Part shown: piece by piece, positions 22,701 to 33,300 of the stretch
How the letters are laid out: every line of letters starts with the position of its first letter
Position numbering within the stretch: the first letter of the stretch is position 1
Assembly: GCF_963678635.1 (NCBI RefSeq)
Contig: NC_087068.1
Span: forward strand, 52,786,213 to 52,850,212
Origin: Symsagittifera roscoffensis
Taxonomy: Eukaryota; Xenacoelomorpha; Acoela; Convolutidae
Direction of reading: 5' to 3'
DNA: 64,000 nt
Position numbers and translations under genes: made by a program
Notes under the pieces: generated by a model
What the model saw: only the letters and a program-made list of their open reading frames with translations
Database searches by the model: none
Told to the model about the DNA's origin: nothing

Positions 22701-23306
22701 ACCTTAAAGAGATAAAATAACCGGAAGACTACAACCACTTCCACTTCCGAAAAAAATCTTTCCGTGAAAATTTGTTGCAATAGCAGCGCGTTTTGTACGA
22801 TTTCGACCAACTTAGTCAACCTAGTTAGGTCTAATAAAAGTTTGAAAGAGAAAGTCATGTCGAAAAATTGTACGGGGAAGAAAACTACTGAAAACCGACA
22901 ACATTGGATTTCACCGTAGATTTACAGCCTTAGGCAAAAAAAGGGTTAGAAGTTTTGTTTTGTAAGTTGTAACCGACATAAAAAATTATGTTGTATACTG
23001 TTCACTTGCTTAGCAACGCAACACATATTCTTCGCATAGAGATTTTACCATTAGTAGATGCAAGCTTATTTGAAGATTGATCCATATCTCAGTGCGCAAC
23101 CATAGTTGCAATTGATCGGATATATATCTTTCTGTTGCAGAGAAAATTTAATTCGCCATCTCACTTGATGCAAAATCAACAAGCTTTAATCGACCAGGAG
23201 CCAAACATCAGCTTAACACCCCAGCTAAACAAAATATTTTCATTGCGCTAACCTGTACAAGTAAAATCATCCTGAACAACTCAAAACGTATTTTTAGTGT
23301 TTAATT
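22701..23306. other. No gene recognised
   Basis: AT-rich, stop-dense sequence. The short minus-strand frame at 22631-22858 is hydrophobic at one end but has no motif. The S repeat begins at 23307. Confidence 0.5.
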
Positions 23307-23345
23307 TAGCAGACTAAATTCAATCAGAATGTCATTTATTCATAT

Positions 23346-23745
23346 CTACTCGATGGATATATGGAACCTGATCTAAACTACATTTTATTATTTCCTTTAA
23401 ATTAGATAATTTACCACTGTAAAATATTTAATATTAACCAATCATAATTCATCTAACTAACAACCCACTTATTTGTAAGTGCTGAAATTACTTGTAATTT
23501 CAGCACCAGAGAGATTTGAATTTAACTTAGAAATTAGTTACCTCTCCTCGAGAACTTCAGCAGCCGCAATAAGACCAGTATACTCTAGATCTATTGAGCC
23601 TAGCAGAGACTAGTTAAACACCCCGAGACTAGTAGATATAAGAGTAAGAGTAAGATTGGTATTAGACTAAGAAGTTGCACGAATCTATCCGGCCGAAAAA
23701 AAGATAGCGTGACGAGCAGACGGTGTACCCTATCCGAAATTACTC
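23346..23745 (-). repeat. LTR-like repeat E inside S copy 1
   Basis: The reverse complement matches 19075-19447 at about 80%. In minus orientation it runs from a CGGCCGGATAGATTCG block to an AATAATAAAATG block. A 73-codon minus frame (23600-23821) with a hydrophobic Leu-rich end is identical in S copy 2. I take it as chance, because the DNA is equally identical outside it. Confidence 0.55.
23479..23506. other. Perfect 13-bp hairpin with 2-nt loop
   Basis: GTGCTGAAATTAC, loop TT, then its exact complement. Also present at 61061 in S copy 2 and with one mismatch at 19315-19342. Conservation in three places suggests it belongs to repeat E. Confidence 0.85.
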
Positions 23746-24251
23746 TATGAGTTATAAACCATACATAACTCATACACTCACTCATTCGCATTTCTAATGT
23801 TAAAAGGAAGACAAAATCCAATATAGAACAGCAAAAATGTAAAGGTCACTAAAAACGTGATCTATTTGTTGTTTCGAGAGTAGATTTATAATGTTCAGAA
23901 TTCGCAAAATTCACTTATTGATACAGTTTCATCAAATTGCGTTAAATGTATCAAAAATACACCAATCATTTATTGCTCGCGAAGTTTAAAGAGCTTTGAT
24001 GTCATATGATTTTTCTTTAAAATTCTGAAGTTGAAATTTTTTCAAAAAACAAGTCAGTTTTGTTTCTGTTTCCTTGCGTTCAATACTAGCACTCTTTTCC
24101 AAATGTCAGTTGGCTAGGTTTATTACACAAGCAAAGCTTGTGTTATATTATGAATTCTTTTGTTTCCAACCTATGTCGCAAACCTTGTTCCGACACAAGT
24201 ATTGTTGGAACAAAATGCGTTCATTTTGAAAATGTTCATTTTGATCAATAA

Positions 24252-24288
24252 CCTCAGCATTGGCTACTCAGTAGAGCCAATGCTGAGG
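24252..24288. other. Perfect 14-bp hairpin with 9-nt loop
   Basis: CCTCAGCATTGGCT, loop ACTCAGTAG, then its exact complement. It recurs unchanged at 61813-61849 although nearby positions differ. An 8-bp hairpin (ACACAAGC/GCTTGTGT) lies ~120 bp upstream. Possible transposon terminal structure or recombination footprint. Confidence 0.85.
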
Positions 24289-26448
24289 ATATTAACACAG
24301 ACTATTATATCACAAATAGCACTTTAGCTTCAAGATATCATGGATCTGGAGCGTAGAGGAAGGGTAGGAGACCCGCAACAAAACAAGAGGGTTCGAACCT
24401 GGGCAGGGTCGGTTGGTTTTAATGAACTTTTTCGTGTAATATTTGAAATGCGTCCGCTCTGTAAGTTGAGGCGTGTTAGTTTTTATATTTCTTTTTTTTT
24501 TAATTTGAAAGGTACTGCTAATGCGTCATAATTGGCTTGCGTCACTTAGCAATTATGTAGACTCATAATTGGTGTGGTTCACTTAAGAAGTTTTGTAAAC
24601 ATAAAATTTTACTCATTCAGTTTTTCCCAGTTATCGGTAGTATTTTTGCTTGTGAATGCGAAGTGCAAGTTCGCCTCTGTGTTACACTTATCAGGGTACT
24701 CTCAGGAGTTGCGAATCTTACCTCGAAGTAATACTGCGCAAATCTCTGTAGTTTTCGAGATATGACGTTTTATTCATGATTTAATTTCAAAAAAATTTTT
24801 TTAGGAAAGTTGAATTTGAAGTTGTGGAATGAACATTTTACCTGTTAGTCTAGTTTTCTCGAATTGAGTAAATTTTATCAAAAATTATCATTTGCAATTC
24901 AAACAGCTTAACTGCCATAAAAAAAAATTTCATCTCAAAATTTTTTCTTTTCAAAAAACGAAAGTTTTTTTCAGTTTTCTTGCGCCCAATGACGCTTTCC
25001 AACTGTCTCTTGGCTTGTGATGGTTTACTCTTTTCAGCAAAAATCTTAAGAATTAATTAGCCTCCAATTTACCTTTTCGCGGTTTGACTTTAATTTTCTT
25101 TTGAAGTGAACTTCAATTTCCTTGTTTTTTTTTTGTTGAGGAAGACAAATTCCTTTATCGATCCAAAAAAAATCTCACGAAAAACGTGTTGACGTCTAGT
25201 TTTGTAGTATGGATTTTTAATTTCAGGCTTTCAGTGGAAAATAAAAGTATCTAATCAGGTCTTGCTAATTTTTTTGTTTTTTGTCAGGAAAAAGTATTAA
25301 AACTTGTTCTTTTTTTGATGCTCAATTTTGATTTTTCGCGATTTGGCTTGTCATTTCTTATTGAAAAAAAAACAGGTTTTTCTGTTACTTACATAGCTAG
25401 CTGGTAAACAGGACAGATGGATGCGACGAACTGGCAGCAAAAATCAAAAACAAGAACTCACTGATCAACAGCTAAATAAAGCGAAAAAGAGACTTGTTGC
25501 ATTTTTTAATGGAAAACATTATTTACTGTTCATTTAAATTTTTCTAGCAATTTAATTTAGTTAAGCAAAATTTTTTATGTTCCAGAGCTTAGATTTAGAA
25601 AATTACTGAATAGAAATTGGATTAGAAAAATAGAATTTATAGAAAACCCAGGCTTTATTCAATCATTTCGCAAAAAACTCCTGACCAGTAATTGAGATCG
25701 GAAATTAAGTTTTTCTTGAGGAACTAAAGAATTTTTTCGCTACGGGTATGCACTTAAAATTTGTGCCGGAAACTTTGGTCTGAGATTTTCAAAAGAAAAT
25801 TTTGGGCGTTAGAATTTAATGTGTTAGTATTGTTAACTTTTACTGTAGAGAATAAGTAGAGAATATACTGTAATAGGTTAATAGGATTTTATCAAATGTT
25901 ACAGATAATCAGCAATCAGCTTTAAAATGTTAACTAATTGAAGAAAGTTTCTCCCCCAGTTAATAGTTCACAGGAAATTGAATACTTTCTGCTCCATTAA
26001 TCCATTATCAGACATTGTGAAAAAAAAAACAAGAGTGCTCGTATCAGGACAAAACCCTGCATGTTGTGACTGCCTTTTTAAGTTTATGGAGCAGCAAATA
26101 TTAGATCCCCATAGCTTTACAAAAAAATCACAGGTAAAATATCTTTTCAATTTTAGGCTCAGGACAACAATGCTTTTTGAATGATATGAAAAAGTTCCGT
26201 CTAAAACTGGCTAGTTAAAAAGTCGAAATTTTTCTGAAGAAAAAAAAAGAACCCACCCCGAGCAAAAATATCCCGTTACTTTCGTATCGAAAATCAGGAC
26301 AATACTTTGAGTGAAAAAAGGAGGAGGTGACAATGAACGCAATGTTACACTCGGAGATTCGAACTGCAATTTAAACCAAAGGACACCTTTTGACAAATTT
26401 CAAGACATCCATCCTTGGTTTCTTCTAAAGCCTCCCTAGCGCCAAGAA

Positions 26449-26932
26449 TTGCTAATTTTCAGGCTGGAAATGGCTATAAAAACTTTAAATGTCTTTAGAC
26501 AGGTGAGCTTGCAAAGCATAAATTTATCTTAGAAATCAAAATTAATTTTTGACTACCCGCTCTGAAATTTTTTGAATAAAAACGAATTATATTAAATTTT
26601 CGTTGTGAGTCTCCGAGTCTCCACAAAAATAAAAACCACAATTAAAATTGATCTAATGAATTTTTTTTGACAAATCGATACAATCCCTTTCAATTGATTT
26701 TAATGGATTACTAAAATGGATTTTCCCAAGCTAGATTGAATGTTTCAACACAGTGCAAATAACTTTTCACAAAGGAGCAGTTGCATTTGATTTACTGCAC
26801 GTATTTTTTTAAAATGCAAAATGAGACTGACTTGAGCTGCAAAAATGTTACCTTGCTTTCTTATTCTTGCCACATGAGGGCTGGTTATGTTGAAAGCAAC
26901 GCTCAACCATTTTGAGCCCGCGTAGTCTGCAA
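26449..26932. other. No gene recognised
   Basis: AT-rich non-coding sequence after the visible end of S. An acceptor-like TTTTCAG occurs near 26456-26462 but no supported exon follows it. Confidence 0.5.
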
Positions 26933-27128
26933 CCCAGGGGTGGATTTGGGGGGGGGGGTTTGGCGCCACCCCTCGGGATTCGACCCCTGTCCACCTAAAG
27001 GGTCCCCCTTTGAACTATTTTGAGATATCCAATATTGGCTGACGGACCCTGAAATTTTCCTAAAGGCGCCTTTGGCGCCAGTATATCATTTTACGGGGGG
27101 AGCGCGCGCCGAAAAAAAACGCAATTTT
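26933..27128 (-). repeat. Dispersed repeat G, copy 2
   Basis: Inverted relative to 19492-19708 and roughly 78% identical. It includes GGCGCGCGCTCC, GATATCTCAAAATAG and a G-run at 26950-26958. Confidence 0.65.
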
Positions 27129-27430
27129 TTGGTCAAAGTTTTCCAAAAAATGCCTAAAAACGCCTTTTCGGCCTGTTTTAGCCCCCTCTTCCCAGTTTAG
27201 TCCTCCCCCACGTTAACTACCTCCCACCTGCGAGGTGGGTAAAATCTCGGGGGGGGGGTAAACGTGGGGAGGTTATATAAACGTGAAACGTGAGAGGGGA
27301 AAATGAGGAATGGGGTGCTTGGGGGTGAGGGGTTAGGGTTGGAAAGGTGTGTGTGGGGTGGAGGTCTGGAATGATGTTTGGTGGTTGGTGGGTATCAGCG
27401 TGTGTGTGTCTATAATCATATAAAAAAAAT
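27129..27430. other. G-rich low-complexity block with quadruplex motif
   Basis: The plus strand shows strong G skew at 27245-27410. Four G-runs at 27312-27338 (GGGG, GGGGG, GGGG, GGG with loops of 5, 3 and 3) satisfy the G-quadruplex pattern. One loop gives GGGGTTAGGG, telomere-like but single. GT-rich sequence follows. Confidence 0.7.
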
Positions 27431-29040
27431 AGAATATTATAGATTATTATGGATTATATTGGGTTTTTGAATATTAAAATCCAGTAAAATTCTATTTTCA
27501 TGGTTAGATGGGTCAAAAAATTTGATTTCATGGGTCAAGTTTTTTGGCGACATACTCCATCATACTAGATAACTATCTATGGAACTCTAGTGCGGTAACG
27601 ATCAAGCAGCAACTAAATGAGGATTGAACTAGAATGAAGATAAATAAAAAATAATAATTAAGTTCAGCGTTTTCACATTAAAGTTTCCATTGACAATAAT
27701 TTTTAAAAAATGCTTTACTTTTGTTTGCTTACAGTGTCAATTTTTAGCTACTACTCCTTTTTGAAGTGATATGTTTTGTTGTTTTGTTTTGTTAATAAAT
27801 GATTCTCTGGTTTTTTATATTATTTTTCATTGATAATGGTATCTAATTTCTCTGTCGAGAAAGAATAACTTGAACTCGATCCCATATGAACCCAATTGAA
27901 TGTCTCCAAAACTTTATAGAAAAAGGCGTGAAATTTGACAAAGGATGAAAAATAGTGTTTGTTCGTCGAAAAAACTAGGAGCCTCAAGACTCCAAACCTT
28001 CGTAAATAAACTAAACCGAAAAGTTGTTTGTTGACGTGAGAGTTTGGGAAAAGAATTTTAAATGTTTTCTGATGATGATAGCAAAAAATAACAAAGGAAA
28101 AATCCTTGACTAAGAGATTTGAGGTTGACTGAACTATCAGCCAGTCGTAACACTTTAAAATGTTCAATAAATTTTTAAGTACTTAATGATGATTTTTGTC
28201 ATGGAAAAACCCTCGTTTTTTGATTGCAAGTTTCGCCTGGTTTTAGGGTTTTTGCTAGCCTATATTTAAACCTCGTGAAAAAGTCAATAACTTTTTTGTC
28301 ATTTCTCTGCAAAATTGTCTGCTTTTTGGCTGAAATTCAACACATCGAATTTGCTAAAGAACTGCCAAAAAAACGCATTTTTTAGAAGATATACAAGAAA
28401 ACAACGTAGGCCAACTCATACGATGGGCTGAGAATTGTTAGGGATTTTTGATACAAACATACTCAGAGCGAGATCTACAAAACCGGAAAATTTTACACAC
28501 AAAGTTCGAACGCGGACGCCTAACTCCTGACTTCAAAGAGAAAAGCAAACTTCAGGAAAAAAAACTATCAAAAGAAGCGCATCTGTAAGTCAAACAACAG
28601 TGATTAGATTTTGAAAACTTGGCTTGAATTCCTCATTTCACAAGAACAAAGTTTTTTTCTGCTGGAAAGTAGTTTTAGCACAAACAATTTTCAGCAAATA
28701 ACCTAAATAAAAGCAACCAAATTTTAGTGATAAAACCAATAGGTGAATTATTTTGGTTCAGATTTAATAGCAAAGTTTTTGTTGTCCAGAATTTCATACA
28801 GACCAGGAAAACAAATATCTTAGAACAGAAACGTAATAATTGAAAAATAGTGCAGTTAAAGTTAGTTGCCAGATGTAATAAAATAAGGAAGAAATTATGG
28901 GCATCCTTTAGGGCATCCTTTTTTTGTGACCCCTTCCTTATGTTAAAGTAAGCTTGGCAAGACCCAAAAGAGAGGATTCTCTACTTCGTGGAAATGAATT
29001 CATTTTCATTCACACGTTTCTATGATGAAAGTGCTTCGTA
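27431..29040. other. No gene recognised
   Basis: AT-rich sequence. A 115-codon minus frame at 27820-28167 has no recognisable domain, poor codon bias and no splice support. Nothing else was found. Confidence 0.45.
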
Positions 29041-29045
29041 AAAAT

Positions 29046-29149
29046 TGAGGACTCCTATCCTAGAATTTTGTTGTACGTGGTGACCTCCATCCCCTTGGAA
29101 TGTCCCGTAAATAGTAATCTGGGACAGGATGCAAAACTGCTCACAGGTG
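29046..29149. other. GC-richer island, open on both strands, possible exon
   Basis: On plus, an AG at ~29062 is followed by an open stretch (reads YVVTSIPLECPVNSNLGQDA) ending at a CACAG|GTGAAA donor-like site at ~29146. On minus, a 40-codon frame (reads QITIYGTFQGDGGHHVQQNS) is also open, with CAG acceptors. Composition suggests coding but the strand cannot be decided. Confidence 0.2.
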
Positions 29150-29499
29150 AAAAAGTTAAGTTAAGTTTTATGCGACAAGCTCAGCTTTTTTTAAGTTCAG
29201 CTCAAGACAACAATAGTTTTCAGATGGTGTATAATAATACGTCCAAAACGCTATGCTGAAAGTCAAATTTTGGTTGGATGAAAAAAAACTACTCGAAGCG
29301 CAATCTTTCCAAGGCTTCGCTTTGATACGGGCAACTTTTGTTCAACCATCACTTAATTATTTTTGTCTCGATTTTCAGCAGCTTGCAACAGAGAAAAGAT
29401 TATCTTGACGAATTGCGAAATAGTTTGCACAGAGCTCTTGCTTTAGGATAATTGAAACGCTCCTCAAACAAATTACAAATTTTGTTTATCTGAACTTTT

Positions 29500-30440
29500 A
29501 AAGAAAAACTTAATATTTAAAGTCGTCATTAACTTAAACATTAACTAGTGGTTGAATTACATCTTTACTCAGGCACGATAATTACTCAACTGTTTGATCT
29601 TTTTCAAAATAATGTTTTTCACAAGGTTTTTACTCGCTAAAAATATTTCATCATTTTCTAACACTTAGATACGTATCAATATTTCATAATACCGTTTTTA
29701 TTAACATTTCACTCATAAAAAAAACTTATTTCTGTGCCTTTTGAATGTGGAAAGACTATTGTTTAGCTATAAATTAATGAGAATCCTTTGATGTTGCGAG
29801 CAATACTTGCAACAATGTATCAGCCTCAAGTTGATTTTATCATTTCGAAACTTTTATTCTTAATAAAAATTTAAACGTAAAAAAATTGTTTGTTGTTTGA
29901 CGGCCATTGTTTTCAAAACAATCAAAACTCACTTCTTGATCATAGTCTGATAAATTTCACCAAGATTTCACCGATCTACTGAAAAACAAGATCCAAAAAG
30001 TGAAGGAAAAACATTTTAAAACAATCAAAACTCACTTCTTGATTGTAGCCTGGTATCAAGAAATTTGAACCTCTCATCTAACAAACTTTCGAGATGTTTT
30101 TATGGAACTGTTTCAAAGAAGAATAATGTTCAAGTCGTCATTAAACTTAAAATTAGCCAGTACACAACGGGTTGACTTACATCATCTTTATTTACATCAG
30201 GCACAATATCTACTTAACAGTTTGTTCTAATTCATAACAAGAAGCCTATTTGTGAGTTCTGAAATTGCCTAAACTATTTTTTTAACAACTAAGACTCCTT
30301 TCAACACTTCATAATAATGTTTTTGTAAGCAGTCCTCTCAAGAAAAAAAACAGCCTAAATTTTCTGTGGCTTTCATAATGAGGATAACCTTATGTTAAGC
30401 TAAAAAATAAATGATTTTCAACGGTTTTTCTGAACACTTG
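29500..30440. repeat. Diverged tandem duplication, period ~620 bp
   Basis: AAAGTCGTCATTAACTTAAA…CAGGCACGATA…TGTGGCTTT-like blocks at 29517-29800 recur as AAGTCGTCATTAAACTTAAA…CAGGCACAATA at 30130-30420. A second short repeat (AAAACAATCAAAACTCACTT) lies at ~29917 and ~30019. Non-coding. Confidence 0.55.
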
Positions 30441-31613
30441 GACTGCAAAATTTCGAATTGTAAAAGAAGAAATGCTATTGAATTTCTAATAAAACACAAG
30501 CCACAAAAAAAATTCAGTTAACTTTAACTTTTCTCTTTACTAATTGATCTGAATAACTTAGGCACATTAAGTGTCTCAAGAATTTGCCTTTTTCAAGTAA
30601 CATCCTAAATTTGCTCACAAAAGGTACTAAATATGCACAAAATTGTATTTTCAAGGCTTGGTTTTTTATAGTAACGGTACAAGTACAAGAAGGGTGCAAG
30701 TACAAGAAGTATTTTGAGAAGTAAAGGATACAACTACTGCTCAAAATGTCCAATATAATTGAATTTACACATGAAATTTGATTATTTGGTCTCTTTTTTG
30801 ATCCCTTAAAATTTTTACGGACAAATATTTATACTGAAGATTGCTGTACAAAATCATAGCAAAACAAGTGAGTGTGAACAAGCAGTTAATTTTTTTTAAT
30901 TTTGCCTTGAATACGACAGTTGTCATGCTAGCAAATTTGAGGCAGCTTCATACCAAAATTAACAATGCCATGAAAAGCAAGAAAAAAACATCATATAGTT
31001 TTTGTATGCAAACATCTAAAACAACCTCTTACACGAGAATTTAGCTGGCTCATTAACCAAATAGAAGCTTTAACATCATTAGAGCAAAATATCTGAGACG
31101 ACTGACTTGGAAATACTCAAAGTTTTGTCTTGATAAGAGCACTGATTGTTTCCTTTTCAAAAATTTCATGCTGGAATAAACATTTTTATCAACTTCAATT
31201 TTCCGCAAAAATACCGTTCTCCTTCATTTTCAATGATTTTGTGCTGACTTTGATTCTGCCGTGAATTCTACTTAATTAAAAAATTGTCTGGATTCCCATG
31301 AACAAACTCGCCAATCTGTGCTCCTATCCAGTGAAGACTTTGTCCTCTTTATATAAAACATGAAAAATAAATTTGAATAACGATACTTTAAAAAAAAGTT
31401 TTAAATACTTGAGATATTCCCAAACTACGCAAACTTACGTAATTATAGCGAACTTTATCTGTTCATCAGTTAGTAAAACAGAAATGATTTTTTTTTTCAT
31501 CAAGTTATAAGGATTTTATGTCAATCCTTAAAAATGCGGATCTTTACGAAGCTTAAACTTGAGTACAAAAGTGTTACTGATTGTTGTCATTTGATTTGGC
31601 AGGTCTTCCGTTC
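30441..31613. other. No gene recognised
   Basis: AT-rich, with short frames only (30514-30753 minus, 30841-31044 plus), none with a motif or splice support. Confidence 0.45.
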
Positions 31614-31783
31614 TTAATTGTCTCGCCATTTAGAGCTTTCGCAAGAAAAAACTGGAATGCTGACGACCATGTCGCCTGAGTCATCATTGTCAATAGCAGC
31701 TGTTATGTTGTATATAGCGCCTGCAATCAGCCCAACGGAAGTGTCTGGTTGATTATTCCCGAAAACGATGTCCGAAATGTCTT
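31614..31783 (-). CDS. Candidate 3'-terminal exon of an unknown host gene
   Basis: On minus, an acceptor TTTTATTCCAG (AG at 31785-31784) opens a 55-codon frame to TAA at 31614-31616, entering in phase 1 (two bases AA, then GAC). The peptide begins DISDIVFGNNQPDTSV, contains VGLIAGAIYNITAAIDNDD and ends CESSKWRDN. It is acidic with one N-glycosylation-type NIT. There is no ATG, so simple ORF finding misses it. Codon use is balanced and GC is higher than in the flanks. No domain is recognised. It could continue the exon at 37379-37681, which also leaves in phase 1, but the distance is 5.6 kb. Confidence 0.35.
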
Positions 31784-32869
31784 CTGGAATAAAACTGAGA
31801 TAGCCATTTTTTCATCCTGATCCACTACTTATAATTACATCAAGGATGCTGCATTCAGCCCACTCTAGGCTCTTTTTGAACGTTAATATGATTCAGTGAT
31901 AGGAAGTTCATATCTCTCTGAAATATTCAGATCTCAACTGATTTCAAAAAATCGGAATCATTCCCATCAATTCTTTTACCTTTAATTGAGTTGTAAAGAC
32001 TTAATAATAATAAAAATGATAATAATAGTATACTTAGATATATTAATATTTTTGTATATATATTAGTATAGTATTATAGATACAATTATTGTCCTTTCAG
32101 TTAATTTTTTTATTGTCCACTCTTGGTGTCTTCTTTTAAATAAAAAAAGATGCTGCAAAAATTTAAACTTTTCCAAACTTTCACAATGAATTTTTAAGTT
32201 AATTTCCTGCTGCAATCTGTCTCCAAATTTGGCTACTTTCTATCGTTTTTTATAATTGTAAGCTTATATTCAAGTAGTCTCATTACTACAGAACTGTTTT
32301 TTTCTTTGAGGTCAGAGTTTTCTGTGCTACTCTCACAGCAATGGGCTAGCCTTGCTGCCATGTAATTTCCACTTTTTATGTTCTCTTTTTGTTTTCATTG
32401 TACACAACAAAAAGATTTCTTTCAGTTTCAAAAGGCAAATACAGTAAAATTTCATTTAGAAAACAAAAAGAAAAACGAGTTGATTCAGCCACGAGTTGTT
32501 TAGGCTCTTTTTTTGTAGACAGCGTCCAAGCTTCTCGTGGGCCATGCAAATAGCCCGCAATAAATATCACACTTGTTTTGTCAAATCAACAAAGAAATTC
32601 ATTTCAGATCTTTTTAGTTATTTCCAGCCCTTTAGTAAGTAGTAATGATTTGTCACCCCGTATAATGAACTAACTCAACGGTTATGCTTTTAAGAAACTA
32701 CTACCTCAAACGAATCACATCCCCACCCTCCTAAGCAAGGGAAGATAGTTTAAGAGATCCCTCATTGAAGACACGGTCGCTAAAAGTTTGGGTCAAAAAA
32801 TGGTCGCTCGAACGCTTTTATTGCATCGAGGAGCACTTTGGCTATTTCACTTCTTCCCCTAACGAATTT
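31784..32869. other. No gene recognised; AT-repeat core
   Basis: Includes a low-complexity AAT/TAT tract at 32000-32090. A minus frame at 32376-32570 has no motif. Confidence 0.45.
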
Positions 32870-33300
32870 CATTATGAGGCCAACTGTTGACTTTGTAAAT
32901 TGTAAGCGAATTCCGCAACAAGCCAAAATCAAGTTTGTCGTGGAATCCGCAACATTCCTAATTTATTTTCTTTGATCGTCTTTGCTGTTTTGGATTCCAT
33001 GTAGAAATAGCTAAAACACTAAAATGCTTAAATTAGCTCCAAAAACCGGCAACTTTGAGGAATCTTCAAAAAAAAAGTTTTGAGGAATCCAATTACTTTT
33101 GCAAATCCGCTTACATCTGCAAAATTTGGAACAACTACTTATATTTACTCGTTTCGCAATCCGCAAAAAAAATAACTCGTGGAAATAAATTACGTTACAG
33201 GAATCCATTTACATGTCAGAACATGATTAAAGAATATCTCTGAAATCCAGGAGATTACAGACACTATATTGTGCGCTTATCCAGTCCTTAGTTTGGCATG
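32870..33300. repeat. Fragment related to repeat R (copy Y)
   Basis: CATTATGAGGCCAACTGT…GTAAATTGTAAGCGAATT resembles CATTACGAGGCGAAACTGT…GTGAATTGCAAGTGAATT at 60069-60115. Two further blocks (GGAATCCGCAACATTC/GGATTCCATG and CAGTCCTTAGTTTG) have counterparts to ~60265. A minus frame here (ends FERPFFDPNF) looks protein-like, but the repeat match argues against a host exon. Confidence 0.4.

Larger units (their letters stand above)
23307..26448. repeat. Large repeat S, copy 1 (at least 3.14 kb)
   Basis: Nearly identical to 60889-64000. The first ~880 bp appear identical base for base; the rest is about 96-98% by eye with small indels, for example 25 bp present here at ~24205-24229 but missing from copy 2. 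The left boundary is sharp (TAGCAGACTAAATTC), because sequence before it differs between copies. S contains repeat E, two perfect hairpins, a GGTTCGAACC box (24393-24402) and a repeat M fragment on minus (26212-26300). No protein domain was found. It is either a large non-autonomous element or a segmental duplication. Confidence 0.88.

Noticed and set aside
19075-23745. A retrotransposon bounded by the two E repeats
   Set aside because: The E copies are inverted relative to each other, so they cannot be the two LTRs of one element.
23600-23821. Identical 73-codon hydrophobic minus frame in both S copies (also 61182-61403)
   Set aside because: The DNA is identical well outside the frame as well, so identity does not indicate coding selection; overlaps an LTR-like repeat.
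26338-26400. tRNA gene on minus around AGTTCGAATCTCC
   Set aside because: B-box-like core only; no T-stem pairing, no A box, and copy 2 at ~63905 has lost the motif.
27326-27340. Interstitial telomere (GGGGTTAGGG)
   Set aside because: Only one TTAGGG-like unit within a general G-rich tract; no array.
27820-28167. 115-codon minus-strand ORF
   Set aside because: No domain, Phe/Leu/Ser-rich as expected for random AT-rich sequence, no splice sites or repeat support.
32820-32960. Protein-like minus frame ending FERPFFDPNF and a plus frame over the same bases
   Set aside because: Part of it matches repeat R at 60069-60265, both strands are open, and there are no convincing splice sites.
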